A stretch of 64,000 bases of DNA. Source: JBKEDC01 sp047975205 (lineage in GTDB: Bacteria; Bacteroidota; Bacteroidia; Bacteroidales; Prolixibacteraceae). Under the pieces are notes generated by a model. That model was not told the DNA's origin and did not search any database. It saw only the letters and a program-made list of their open reading frames with translations. The position numbers were made by a program, and so were the translations under genes. Of this stretch, positions 1 through 9,516 are shown piece by piece. The DNA lies in assembly GCA_047975205.1 (NCBI GenBank), contig JBKEDC010000012.1, forward strand, positions 62,001 through 126,000, written 5' to 3'. How positions within the stretch are numbered: the first letter of the stretch is position 1; each line of letters begins with the position of its first letter.

Positions 1-148
1 CCGGATTTAATTGGCGCATATCAAAATTGAGATTCTCTGGATTAACTCCAGATTTCATGCGTGATATATCTGTAAATATTCTGAAATTATCGATTTTATT
101 TTCATCTTCTTTAAATTTCCTTTGTGCAGATTTTAATATTGTTGCCAT
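1..148 (-). CDS. hypothetical protein, N-terminal 49 residues only
   Basis: An open frame starts at an ATG at 148 and runs leftward out of the window without a stop. The visible residues begin MATILKSAQRKFKEDENK and are charged, with no signal peptide or membrane segment. I do not recognise the family. It is transcribed divergently from the AsmA-like gene at 476. Because only the first 49 residues are visible, both the call and the start are moderate-confidence. Confidence 0.5.
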   Translation of the reverse strand, partial: MATILKSAQRKFKEDENKIDNFRIFTDISRMKSGVNPENLNFDMRQLNP

Positions 149-475
149 ATTATTTGCTTTGTATACTTTTATATGATTATATGAAAGCTGAAAGTGTAAA
201 TATTTCTAAGTATAGTGAATTGGTGTTAGAATCAGATTTTAAAAAGTTTTATTTTTAATCTACTCATGCCTTGTACCACAAATCTATAATTAACAAAGGT
301 TTGTTGTGATAAGACTTTGGTAAACTTCAAATAATCTTAATAAATAACAGACAAACGTTTATTATTTCTTTTGCTTAATCTGTGATTTTCATACACAATA
401 TATCATAATCAAATTATATATTTGTTAATCGAAAAAAGAGAAACAAGAAATACTTTGTCGAACAAAGATGAGCTT
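149..475. other. intergenic region between divergent genes
   Basis: This AT-rich stretch of 327 bases separates the divergent starts at 148 and 476 and must hold both promoters. I see no convincing TAnnTTTG -7 box, hairpin, RNA gene or conserved small open frame. A TTG in frame with the downstream gene at 422 is less likely to be its start than the ATG at 476. Confidence 0.4.
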
Positions 476-3400
476 ATGAACAGTACACTTAAGGAAAAGA
501 AGAAAATAAGAACCGCATTTGTGGTTATTTTTGCCTTATTTGGGGCTCTTCTTTTAATAGGTACGCTATATGCTCAAAAATTTGTGGAACAGGAATTATT
601 GGCATATCTCAATCGTTCAACGAAAGGACGGTATAAAATTAGTTTCGCACACATACGTGTTAATCTCTTTAATCATAGTGTAAGTTTGACTGATGTTGAA
701 GTATCTGGAGCTCCTCTTGCAGATAAAAGTTATTACATCATAAGAACAAAGGAATTAGAGATTGGCAATATAGCTGCAAAAAAGCTTTTTCAAAAGCGAC
801 GATTAAGTATGGACTTATTATTCTTGAAAAATCCGAATATCGCTATATATAGTGCTGTTCCAATAGAGGATGACAGCATAAAACAATCTATGTTCGATGT
901 TGATGAGCTACTATTGCAGCTAAAGCCTTTCTTCACATCAACCCTTCATGAAATTCATATTAATCATTTTAAGATAGATCAAGCTAATGTGTCTTATTAC
1001 AATACTAATAATCCTGATAAACTTCTTAACTCAATTAAAAAATTAGATGTAACCATTGATGGGTTTCGAGTAAATATGGCAATCCTTGATTCGCATAATC
1101 TATTTAATTCGGATAATGTGACACTCCGAGTATCTGATCTTAATTATGGACTGAAGGATGGCAATCATAAGCTTCATTTGAGTAGGTTAACTTATCTGCT
1201 AAGCGATAATAGTTTTTTTGGAGAAAATTTAAGTATTATCCCGAGTGACACTCTAGTTGATCATGTACCATTATATTGGGTTAGTCTTCCTCATTTCAGC
1301 CTGCGTACTAACATAAATAAACTGACTCAAGTTGATTCTATTATTGTTGACACATTAACAGTGCTTGATGCAGATATTCGCTACCGACCGGTATCCGATA
1401 AAAAATTTGATTTTACACAAATAGACAAGCTAAATCTGTATAACCTAATAAAAGGAGATTTTAAAAAGATAGCTATAAATCAATTGCAACTCGATGCTAA
1501 AAAATTTATTTTAGAGCCTGCCGATGAAACGAAGCAGCCACAAGTATTTAAGAAGGTGCAGTTCCAAGCAAGTAAGTTTGAAGTCGATTCTACGGCAGGA
1601 TTAAATTTAAACAAATTTCTATATACTGATAACTTTAAACTTACAGTTGATGAATATTCACACCTATTAAATAACCGAGCACAACGTGTTGAGGCAAATC
1701 AAGTACAGATCGACACTTATGACAAACATTTAAGCGCAAGAAATATAAGCTTGGTTCAAATCGACACTATTTCTTTGGCTACCAATTATAATTTTACTTG
1801 TGACAGTATTGCATTGAGTGGTATTTCTTTGCCTAGACTTTTGCATGACCAAAAATTACCGGTAAACCAATTGACCATTTATCAACCTAAAGTTGAAATA
1901 GAACGAATTAAAGATAGAAATACTGTTAACCATGTAAATAACTTCCAAAAACAAGTGTATAAATTTGTCAATAATTACGTAGAAGGTATATATGCTAAGG
2001 GTATTCTTATTAAAGATGGAAGTATTGAGTTCTTCGACAATAGAAATAACCGATTGGGATATATTGGAACCGGATTTCAATTCGAGCTGGACGGTTTCAA
2101 GCTTGATGCTTCTAGCTTAGAGCAAAGTAATAGATTATTTGGTGCAGATCGGTTCGATATCTTATTGAATAATTATTCTATGGATATGGATGACCATATT
2201 CACCAATTAGATATCGATACGGTTCATTTATCTAGTCATCGCGAATGTTTAGATATTAGCAATGCTCATTTGCATGCCCAAACTAAAAACAATCTAAAAC
2301 AAATTATGCATAATCATCAGAAATATGATTTGTTTAATATAAGATTGCCCGAAATACATTTAACGCACACAAACATGCTGGAAGCGTTTTTCCACCAACG
2401 ATTGATTATTGATAAATTTGATGTTAATCATGCTTATATAGGGATCGAATCATTTGGTGGAAAAGAAAGAAATAAGGTCGAAAAAAAAATAGATCTGGAA
2501 GAATTTTATCAAATTGTACGTTCATATGTAGATTATGTTCAGATAAAGGAATTGAATTTTCATCAAGCAAAATTATTCTATGTAAACCATAATAAGAAAG
2601 GAGAGCAATCGAACTTTAATAATCAATTCAGCCTGACACTTAACCAATTCTTGCTTGATGAGCAAAGTGCCAAGCACGCGCATAAGTTGCCTGCAAAAGC
2701 ATTTCGATTATCTATCGAGAATCATACTTTCCATTTGGCTGATGGAGTGCACAGCATCTACGCCGATGCTGTTAAATTCACATCGGAAGATTCTAGTTTG
2801 AGAGCTGTAAATGTTGAGCTATTTGCTGATTCTTTGAATAAAAACTATGGTAAGTTACCTTGGATTTACAAAGTTACTGCTCCTGAAATATCTTTAACGG
2901 GAATTGATTTAAATATTTTCACTTTCAACAAGCGATTGGAAGCCGGTGTACTTAGCTTAAATGATGCGCAGGTTCAATTATATGAGAACTTCGAACAAAA
3001 TAAGGCTCGTAGAAAAAATAAAGCTCAATATTCGCCATTCCACTTTATGATGCCTAAGGGTATCAATGCCTTTTCACTTCATGAATTTAACTTTAAGCAA
3101 GGGCATTTATCTATTGTGAAGAAAATAAAAGGGAACAACCATTCATTGCTTACTACTCATATAAATGCCTTATTTCATGCTATTCAAATTAATGAGGATA
3201 AGAATAGACGGGCAAATACATCAGTTGGAAAGTATGAGTTTAGCTTAAACGATCTCAGGTTTACTCCTCTAAATAAACAACAAGAATTTACCTTCCGTAA
3301 GTTCCAAGTTTCATCAGCTAATAACCAGTCTGAACTACTTGATTTTAATTTCTCACAACAAGATGATACCGGAGAAAAATATCCTTTAGTGCATTTACCG

Positions 3401-4753
3401 CGCTTGACTATGAATAATATCGATCCGGTCATGTGGATTGACTATAAACGATTAAAGAGTTCCTCTATTATTTTAGAAAATCCGGAAATTGATTTGACAA
3501 AAAGAATAATCAAGACGACCACCGGACATAATAAGGAGGAGAAAAACTCAACTTTAGCTAGATTGCCGGAAGAGCTGAAACCAATTGTTAATTTAATAGA
3601 GTCTGACGAGCTAAGGATTAAAGATGCACAAGTGAGCTTTCCGGAATATATGCAACTGAAGAAGATGGAGCATATTAACATGACGTTAAATAATGTTCAT
3701 GTTGATACTACCTTATCAACGAAACTATTTGGAGCAGAAAATTTCAGTTTAACAAGTAAAAATATTAGTTTCAGTGATTCCAAAAAATTATATAACTTTA
3801 GCTTAGACAGTATCGGTATATCATCTAAGAGTAAGAATCTAATTCTACAGGGAATTAGATTTATGCCATTATACGACCCGAATAGTTACCAATCTTATTT
3901 TGATTTCCAGAATGATTATTTTTTAATGCGTTCAAACACTGTGGAACTCCAAAATCTAGATATACGGCGTTTAATCGATGATAAATCAGTTTATGCAAGA
4001 AGGCTGATAATTGATAAATTAGGATTATATGCCTACCGCGATAAACGATTACCTTTTGATATGGCTAATCATCCCCCTATGCCGCAAGAACTAATTAAGA
4101 GTTTACCAATAAATATAAATATAGACACTGTTGAGCTGAAGAATTCAACTTTCGCTTACAGTGAACAACTGACCATTGCACCCGAAGCTTTTAAGGTGTG
4201 TTTTGACAAAACAAATGCTCTGATCTATCCATTCTCTAATATTAACCATACATTACAACAGCACAAAACGATGGAAGTAGATGTAAATTCAAAACTGCAA
4301 GGAATGGGAAACATTAATGCTAATATAAATTTCAATATGCTTGCAGACTCATGCAACTATTCATTACGTGCTGATCTTTTGCCTTTTGAATTGAATAGTA
4401 TATCTGAGATTACGGACAATGCTGCTTTAGTCTCTATAGAATCAGGACAACTTAATCGACTGCATGTAAATTTTGATGCCGATAAGTTTGAAAGTAACGG
4501 TACGATACGCTTAAACTACGATGATTTGAGCATTACTGCACTGAAATATAAGAATGATAAAATCAAGCAACGACGATTTTTAAGTTTTATGGCTAATACT
4601 TTTGTTCCAAGTAAGACGAAAAAGAATGGGAAACGAACCCAAGGAACAATTCACTTCGAACGCGATGATAATAAATCTATTTTTAATTATTGGTGGAAAA
4701 GTGTATTAAGTGGGCTTGTAGATTCTTTTGGTTTAGGAAATAATAAAAAGTAG
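476..4753 (+). CDS. giant AsmA-like / DUF748-type envelope protein
   Basis: This is a protein of about 1425 residues with one N-terminal membrane anchor (roughly residues 12-33). A very long extracytoplasmic region follows, rich in short beta-strand-like repeats. The segment just after the anchor (GRYKISFAHIRVNLFNHSV, then 'SLTDVEVSG') is the typical opening of AsmA/DUF748 proteins, whose known members are thought to bridge the envelope and influence lipid transport or outer-membrane assembly. The extreme C-terminus is basic and ends in a short aromatic stretch. The ATG at 476 is preferred to the in-frame TTG at 422 because it puts the anchor close to the N-terminus. It is a single gene followed by a strong hairpin. 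The exact function is not deducible, and the family assignment rests on architecture rather than catalytic residues. Confidence 0.7.
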   Translation: MNSTLKEKKKIRTAFVVIFALFGALLLIGTLYAQKFVEQELLAYLNRSTKGRYKISFAHIRVNLFNHSVSLTDVEVSGAPLADKSYYIIRTKELEIGNIAAKKLFQKRRLSMDLLFLKNPNIAIYSAVPIEDDSIKQSMFDVDELLLQLKPFFTSTLHEIHINHFKIDQANVSYYNTNNPDKLLNSIKKLDVTIDGFRVNMAILDSHNLFNSDNVTLRVSDLNYGLKDGNHKLHLSRLTYLLSDNSFFGENLSIIPSDTLVDHVPLYWVSLPHFSLRTNINKLTQVDSIIVDTLTVLDADIRYRPVSDKKFDFTQIDKLNLYNLIKGDFKKIAINQLQLDAKKFILEPADETKQPQVFKKVQFQASKFEVDSTAGLNLNKFLYTDNFKLTVDEYSHLLNNRAQRVEANQVQIDTYDKHLSARNISLVQIDTISLATNYNFTCDSIALSGISLPRLLHDQKLPVNQLTIYQPKVEIERIKDRNTVNHVNNFQKQVYKFVNNYVEGIYAKGILIKDGSIEFFDNRNNRLGYIGTGFQFELDGFKLDASSLEQSNRLFGADRFDILLNNYSMDMDDHIHQLDIDTVHLSSHRECLDISNAHLHAQTKNNLKQIMHNHQKYDLFNIRLPEIHLTHTNMLEAFFHQRLIIDKFDVNHAYIGIESFGGKERNKVEKKIDLEEFYQIVRSYVDYVQIKELNFHQAKLFYVNHNKKGEQSNFNNQFSLTLNQFLLDEQSAKHAHKLPAKAFRLSIENHTFHLADGVHSIYADAVKFTSEDSSLRAVNVELFADSLNKNYGKLPWIYKVTAPEISLTGIDLNIFTFNKRLEAGVLSLNDAQVQLYENFEQNKARRKNKAQYSPFHFMMPKGINAFSLHEFNFKQGHLSIVKKIKGNNHSLLTTHINALFHAIQINEDKNRRANTSVGKYEFSLNDLRFTPLNKQQEFTFRKFQVSSANNQSELLDFNFSQQDDTGEKYPLVHLPRLTMNNIDPVMWIDYKRLKSSSIILENPEIDLTKRIIKTTTGHNKEEKNSTLARLPEELKPIVNLIESDELRIKDAQVSFPEYMQLKKMEHINMTLNNVHVDTTLSTKLFGAENFSLTSKNISFSDSKKLYNFSLDSIGISSKSKNLILQGIRFMPLYDPNSYQSYFDFQNDYFLMRSNTVELQNLDIRRLIDDKSVYARRLIIDKLGLYAYRDKRLPFDMANHPPMPQELIKSLPININIDTVELKNSTFAYSEQLTIAPEAFKVCFDKTNALIYPFSNINHTLQQHKTMEVDVNSKLQGMGNINANINFNMLADSCNYSLRADLLPFELNSISEITDNAALVSIESGQLNRLHVNFDADKFESNGTIRLNYDDLSITALKYKNDKIKQRRFLSFMANTFVPSKTKKNGKRTQGTIHFERDDNKSIFNYWWKSVLSGLVDSFGLGNNKK

Positions 4754-4788
4754 AATAATGATGCAGTCCAACGTCTCTATCTTTTTGA

Positions 4789-4836
4789 ACGTAAAAAATG
4801 AGAAAACCTGTTTGAAGATTTTCTCAGTTTTTACGT
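4789..4836. terminator. bidirectional stem-loop terminator
   Basis: Arms at 4789-4806 and 4819-4836 pair over 18 positions with one mismatch around a 12-base loop. A-rich and T-rich outer arms supply a U-tract in either direction. It lies between the convergent AsmA-like gene (ending 4753) and flavodiiron gene (ending 4853), so it can serve both. Confidence 0.85.
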
Positions 4837-4852
4837 GAAATACCCGTTATTA

Positions 4853-6040
4853 TTATGATAATATTTTGTCGGCCATAGCATTGGCAATGGCAAGACATTC
4901 AGTATATTTTTCTTCTTTCAATGTACCTTTTTCCTCCACAGCATCAGCTATTAATTCCCATTTTGATTCTGTAGCAAATTTCATGATATTTTTAACTCCG
5001 CCTCCACTCCATGCAAAACTTCCAAACACGCCCAAATATCGGTCTTTTATGCCGATATGCTTAACTGATGTGAGTAAATTCTCTACAGTTGGGAACATTT
5101 CATTATTATAGGCACAACTGCCTACAATAAAACCTTTATACTTAAATAAATCACTGATAATATATGATTTATGTGTTTTGGATGCATCGTAAATACGAAT
5201 GTTTTTCACCCCACGAACGGAAAGCTGCCGAGCAATTGTATCTGCCATTTTCTCCGTATTTCCATACATCGAACCATAAACAATGACCACGCCGGGTTCT
5301 GCAGCATAACTACTCCATTTATCATAGCGGTTTATCACCCAATCTAAATTAGTACGCCAAATGGGACCGTGGGTTGCAGCAATCATTTTAACATTAAGTG
5401 GGCTTAACTTTTTAATAGCTCGCTGAGTGTGAGGACAATATTTACCTACAATATTAGTGAAATATCGCATCATGTCTTCCTCGTAAAAATCTAAATTGAT
5501 TTCATCATCAAACACTCCACCATCTAGTGTGCCGAAGCTACCAAAAGCATCACCCGAGAATAAGATACCATTAGTTTCCTCAAAAGTTACCATGGTTTCC
5601 GGCCAATGCACCATAGGAATGGTTTGAAATTGTAAACGATGTCTCCCTAACTCAAGTATACTGTTATCAGTTACTTCTTGTGATTTAAATGCTTTCGGAT
5701 AAAATGCTTCTACTAAACCGAACGTTTTTTTATTTCCAACGATGATGATGTCAGGATAACGATTAAGAATGGCTCGAAGAGCTCCGGAATGATCGGGCTC
5801 CATATGATTCACTACTAAATAATCAACTTTTCGATCACCAATGATATTTCCAATCTTATCTAAATATTCATCAATGAAATTACGTTCAACAGTATCGATG
5901 AGGGTAACCTTTTCATCGACTATAAGGTAAGAATTATACGCAATTCCATTGGGTATAGGCCAAAGGTTTTCGAATAAAGAAGTACTGCGATCATTGCAGC
6001 CTAAATAGTAAATATTGTCGGAAAGTTTAATTTCATGCAT
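4853..6040 (-). CDS. A-type flavoprotein (flavodiiron protein, FprA family)
   Basis: Flavodiiron proteins reduce O2 to water and/or NO to N2O in the cytoplasm and protect anaerobes. The N-terminal beta-lactamase-like domain shows the di-iron ligand set: H79-x-E81-x-D83-H84 (HMEPDH), H145, D164 and H224, counting from the chosen start. The C-terminal flavodoxin domain begins near residue 250, with the FMN phosphate loop GSMYGNTEKMA. At 395 residues it has the usual length of the two-domain class without a fused rubredoxin. I place the start at the ATG at 6040 (MHEIKLSDNIYYLG), the family's usual N-terminus, rather than 16 codons upstream at 6088. It is a single gene. Whether O2 or NO is preferred cannot be told from sequence. 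Confidence 0.93.
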   Translation of the reverse strand: MHEIKLSDNIYYLGCNDRSTSLFENLWPIPNGIAYNSYLIVDEKVTLIDTVERNFIDEYLDKIGNIIGDRKVDYLVVNHMEPDHSGALRAILNRYPDIIIVGNKKTFGLVEAFYPKAFKSQEVTDNSILELGRHRLQFQTIPMVHWPETMVTFEETNGILFSGDAFGSFGTLDGGVFDDEINLDFYEEDMMRYFTNIVGKYCPHTQRAIKKLSPLNVKMIAATHGPIWRTNLDWVINRYDKWSSYAAEPGVVIVYGSMYGNTEKMADTIARQLSVRGVKNIRIYDASKTHKSYIISDLFKYKGFIVGSCAYNNEMFPTVENLLTSVKHIGIKDRYLGVFGSFAWSGGGVKNIMKFATESKWELIADAVEEKGTLKEEKYTECLAIANAMADKILS

Positions 6041-6177
6041 GGTATAATTCTTTAATTTCAGTTTTCGTTGAGTGACTAAAATAATCATTTTAATGAATTT
6101 ACGCTATGCAATCGGTTGTTATGTGCATATTTCTTAAGTGAATAAATATACAATTAACAATAGCTTGAGAATATAAT

Positions 6178-6208
6178 ATGTTGTATATGACTTAAAATTA
6201 TACTTTTG
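6178..6208 (+). promoter_or_regulatory. putative Bacteroidota-type promoter for mltG
   Basis: TACTTTTG at 6201-6208 matches the TAnnTTTG -7 consensus. A TTG-containing -33 candidate lies at 6178-6183, with 17 bases between TTG and the -7 box. The box ends 19 bases before the mltG ATG, giving a short leader. The match is by eye. Confidence 0.5.
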
Positions 6209-6227
6209 TGAAATCAGACCATTAGAA

Positions 6228-7289
6228 ATGGAAATAAAATTAAGTTATAAAATTATGGTATTCCCCAAAGTAGGAAAATATATACTTTTTGTTTCTTGTT
6301 TGGCGTTACTCTCAGGAGGAATAGTGACCTACAAGCTTTATCAACGTATTTTTAAACCGAATGTTAAAACGGAAACGAGCATTATTATTCCGCAAAAGGC
6401 TACCTACCAAATGGTGTCAGATTCATTATTTAAATATCAAGTGCTAATTGATAACACATATTTTGATTGGGTGGCTCGGCGGAAAAAATATCCTCAACAT
6501 ATTAAGGCCGGTAAGTATGCTTTTTCGACTCAACAAAATTCAAATGACATTGTAAATATGCTGATTTCCGGAAATCAGATACCCACAAAAGTTACGTTCA
6601 ATAATTTGAGATTTATGACAGATTTAGCCGGAAAAGTTGCCGACGATATTGCTCCGGATTCAACACAGATGCTTAGCTGCTTAAATGATTCTGCAGTATG
6701 GACGAAATATGGATTCAATGCGCATACATTTCATGCCATGTTTATTCCAAATACGTATGAGATGTACTGGACAAGCACTCCGGAGCAATTTGTAGAGCGA
6801 ATGAATAAAGAATATAAACGGTTTTGGAATACTAATCGTTTGGAGAAAGCAAAAACACTTAATCTAACGCCGGTACAAGTTATAATTTTAGCCTCAATTG
6901 TACAAGAAGAAACAATCAAAGCTGATGAACGACCTATCGTTGCCGGATTATACTTAAATCGTTTGCATAGGGGAATGTTTTTGCAGGCTGATCCTACAAT
7001 TAAGTATGCAGTAGGCGATTTTACTTTGAAGCGTATTCTAGACAAACATTTAGCTGTTGATTCCCCCTACAATACGTATAAATATGCAGGTTTGCCTCCG
7101 GGACCGATAAACTTTCCTGAAATTTCAAGTATAGATGCAGTGCTGAATTCGACTAAACATAAATATTTATATATGTGTGCTAGGGAAGACTTTTCCGGAT
7201 ATCACAACTTTGCTACTTCACTTAGTCAACACAACCGTAATGCTCGAAGATACCGGCAAGCTTTGAATCAGCGTAAGATTTATAAATAG
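6228..7289 (+). CDS. mltG: endolytic murein transglycosylase MltG
   Basis: MltG (YceG family) is a membrane-anchored lytic transglycosylase that cuts nascent glycan strands, probably setting their length. The 353-residue protein has an N-terminal membrane segment (about residues 17-36), a LysM-like region, and the YceG catalytic domain with the hallmark run SIVQEET near 223-229. It also has ADPTIKYA near 257 and a conserved block near residues 280-290 (SPYNTYKYAGLPPGPI). The first glutamate of the more common 'VEKE' motif is Gln here; the following glutamates remain. Length is normal. It is a monocistronic gene between a putative promoter and a strong terminator. Confidence 0.95.
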   Translation: MEIKLSYKIMVFPKVGKYILFVSCLALLSGGIVTYKLYQRIFKPNVKTETSIIIPQKATYQMVSDSLFKYQVLIDNTYFDWVARRKKYPQHIKAGKYAFSTQQNSNDIVNMLISGNQIPTKVTFNNLRFMTDLAGKVADDIAPDSTQMLSCLNDSAVWTKYGFNAHTFHAMFIPNTYEMYWTSTPEQFVERMNKEYKRFWNTNRLEKAKTLNLTPVQVIILASIVQEETIKADERPIVAGLYLNRLHRGMFLQADPTIKYAVGDFTLKRILDKHLAVDSPYNTYKYAGLPPGPINFPEISSIDAVLNSTKHKYLYMCAREDFSGYHNFATSLSQHNRNARRYRQALNQRKIYK

Positions 7290-7311
7290 ATCTTTACCCG
7301 CTTAAAAATTG

Positions 7312-7363
7312 TTACAAATAACTATGGCGTTTCAAGAAAATGAAACGCCATAGTTATTTGTAA
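7312..7363. terminator. bidirectional terminator, 23-bp perfect arms
   Basis: Arms 7312-7334 and 7341-7363 are perfectly complementary around a six-base AGAAAA loop. The hairpin lies between the convergent ends of mltG (7289) and the S9 peptidase (7373) and can act on either strand. Confidence 0.9.
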
Positions 7364-7372
7364 TGATCTGGA

Positions 7373-9421
7373 TCAATCCCACTCTATATCGTAATCGTCG
7401 CTGATATCAAGTGGAGGCATTTCACCATTCAATGGCTTTAAATCTTTTACATACCAGTCCATCCAAGCTATTAATCGGTGGCAATAATCAATCTGTCCTA
7501 CTTGTTTTCTGTTTCCATGTCCTTCCCCCGGATATTGCACTAAGCGGACAGCAGGATGATGGTTTACTTTCATTCGTCTGTAAAGCTCATAGCTCTGGGT
7601 TGGACTTACTCGTGTATCGGCAGCACCGCCGGCAATAAGAGTTGCCGTTTTTGATTGGGCAGCATAATAGATAGGACTGGCTTTTAGGCTTTGTTCCCAG
7701 CATTCTTCAAGCGATTTGCCGGTGTGTACAAATATTTCTTCATATGGAATATCAGTTGTCCCTTTTTTACTGATAACATTAGATATACCTACAAACACAC
7801 ATGAAGCCTTAATGTATTTAGTATAGTAAGTAGAGAACCATGCAGATGCATAACCGCCGTATGAACCACCTGCCATTCCAACCCGATTTCTATCAGCTCC
7901 TTTATTATCGCACAAATAGTCGATAGCGTCAGCCAAGTCGTCGAATTCTTTTGCGGCAGGATCTCCATAACCGCGTTTAGAGAAAGGAATACCATAACCT
8001 GTACTTGAACCATAATTTACATATGCTACCATGTATCCTTTATTGGCTAACACCTGACCCGGCTCAGAATATCTGCTTAACCATCCATTAGAGTGGTGAG
8101 ACTCCGGACCACCATGCACAAGCATGATTAATGGATATTTCTCATTTGATTGATATCCTACTGGTTTGATTAATATTCCCTCAATAATTTGTCCGTCGCG
8201 AGCTTTGTAGTGAATAACTTCTTGTTCGCCTAAAGTTTTATTTTTTAAATCAGGATTTATATCAGTAACAACTGATGGCTTTGATTTTCTGTTCCAGACA
8301 TAAAGATTTTTGGGATCATTTGCTGATGAGCCGGAAAATACGACCGTATTAAAATCATCAGAAAATAGAGGAGTAGAAAATATGATGCCTTCTTGCGATG
8401 AATCGAGAATGGGTTTTCTATCAGCCTTTTTTATATTATATAAATACAACTTGTTTTTTACACCCTCGGCCGATAAATAAACTATTTCATTGTCTGATTT
8501 ATAGGTCGTCCATTGAATCTGACCGGCATAATCTCTGGGAGTAATGTTCGTAATTGATTTACCGGCAATATTAATGATATATCCTTGAGTGATAGCACTA
8601 TCAAATTTATCAAGAGCTGCCGCATAAGTAATGTTTTTACCATCAGGACTAAAACTGTATGCACCAAACTTACCTTCATTATCAATTAATAACACATCGT
8701 CCGAAAGAGTCAGATTATACACATGCAGTTTTCTAAACATATAGTTTTCATCAACCAATTTTTGATTTGATTTTGTATATGCTAACTGTTTCCCTTGTTT
8801 GTCCCACACAAAGTTCCATACATTCCCATCGATATTTATGTTTGTTAGCTTAGCAGGCTTATATTCATCATCAAGCTCTTGAACATATAGCTTATTATTG
8901 ATGATATTTTCTTCGTAAAAAATGAAATTGTAACCACGAGACTCAAGTCCTTTTTGACGCTCCGACTTCTCAGCACTTGCAATATAAGCAATGGCATTCT
9001 CTGAAGGACTCCATGCATAAGTATTGATGTTTGTTTTAGAATGAGTAAGCTGCACTTCTTTTCCGCCGATTTCTTGAGCTATAACTTGTTGTATGCCATC
9101 AATTTTTTTTAAATAGGTGAGCATTTGACTTTTAGGACTGAGAGCGGGAGATAATGCTTTGAATCCATCGGGAAATAAAGGAGATGTTTGTTTTGTTCCC
9201 ATATCCATAAGCATATAACTGCTTTTACTCCCCCCGGGAGCTTCATTTGCTGTTCGGGTTATGATTTCTCGATAAATAAGCCGACTGCCATCTGCTGTTA
9301 ATTGAGTAGGAACTACATTTTTTAAGTTTAACAAATCAGAAGCAGTAAATTCCGTCTGAGCTGATAAACTGCTTGTTGTGCAGATGAATAAAATAAGAAA
9401 GGTAAAAAATTGTCTTTTCAT
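7373..9421 (-). CDS. S9 family prolyl oligopeptidase-type serine peptidase
   Basis: The protein has 682 residues with a Sec signal peptide (first ~20 residues, cleavage after 'SLSAQ'). A WD40-like beta-propeller region covers roughly residues 40-380, followed by an alpha/beta-hydrolase domain. The nucleophile elbow GGSYGG lies near residue 520, the acid in 'GGAADTRVSP' near 600 and the catalytic His in 'GEGHGN' near 637. This is the architecture of acylaminoacyl/dipeptidyl peptidases of the S9C type, which in Bacteroidota are periplasmic and degrade imported or extracellular peptides. An oxyanion-region 'HGGPE' is also present. It is a single gene. The precise cleavage preference is unknown. 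Confidence 0.92.
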   Translation of the reverse strand: MKRQFFTFLILFICTTSSLSAQTEFTASDLLNLKNVVPTQLTADGSRLIYREIITRTANEAPGGSKSSYMLMDMGTKQTSPLFPDGFKALSPALSPKSQMLTYLKKIDGIQQVIAQEIGGKEVQLTHSKTNINTYAWSPSENAIAYIASAEKSERQKGLESRGYNFIFYEENIINNKLYVQELDDEYKPAKLTNINIDGNVWNFVWDKQGKQLAYTKSNQKLVDENYMFRKLHVYNLTLSDDVLLIDNEGKFGAYSFSPDGKNITYAAALDKFDSAITQGYIINIAGKSITNITPRDYAGQIQWTTYKSDNEIVYLSAEGVKNKLYLYNIKKADRKPILDSSQEGIIFSTPLFSDDFNTVVFSGSSANDPKNLYVWNRKSKPSVVTDINPDLKNKTLGEQEVIHYKARDGQIIEGILIKPVGYQSNEKYPLIMLVHGGPESHHSNGWLSRYSEPGQVLANKGYMVAYVNYGSSTGYGIPFSKRGYGDPAAKEFDDLADAIDYLCDNKGADRNRVGMAGGSYGGYASAWFSTYYTKYIKASCVFVGISNVISKKGTTDIPYEEIFVHTGKSLEECWEQSLKASPIYYAAQSKTATLIAGGAADTRVSPTQSYELYRRMKVNHHPAVRLVQYPGEGHGNRKQVGQIDYCHRLIAWMDWYVKDLKPLNGEMPPLDISDDYDIEWD

Positions 9422-9464
9422 AAATAAGGTATTTAATTGGTTTTGGAATATTGCAAAAATAAAA

Positions 9465-9494
9465 AAAAGCCATCTGAATAATCAGACGGCTTTT
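9465..9494 (-). terminator. terminator of the acyl-CoA ligase gene
   Basis: Arms 9465-9477 and 9482-9494 pair over 13 positions with one mismatch around a four-base loop. On the minus strand the stem is followed by a U-rich run (A-run at 9455-9468 on the plus strand). It lies just downstream of the ligase stop at 9517. Confidence 0.8.
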
Positions 9495-9516
9495 GCATTT
9501 TATCTATCAGTGTCGA

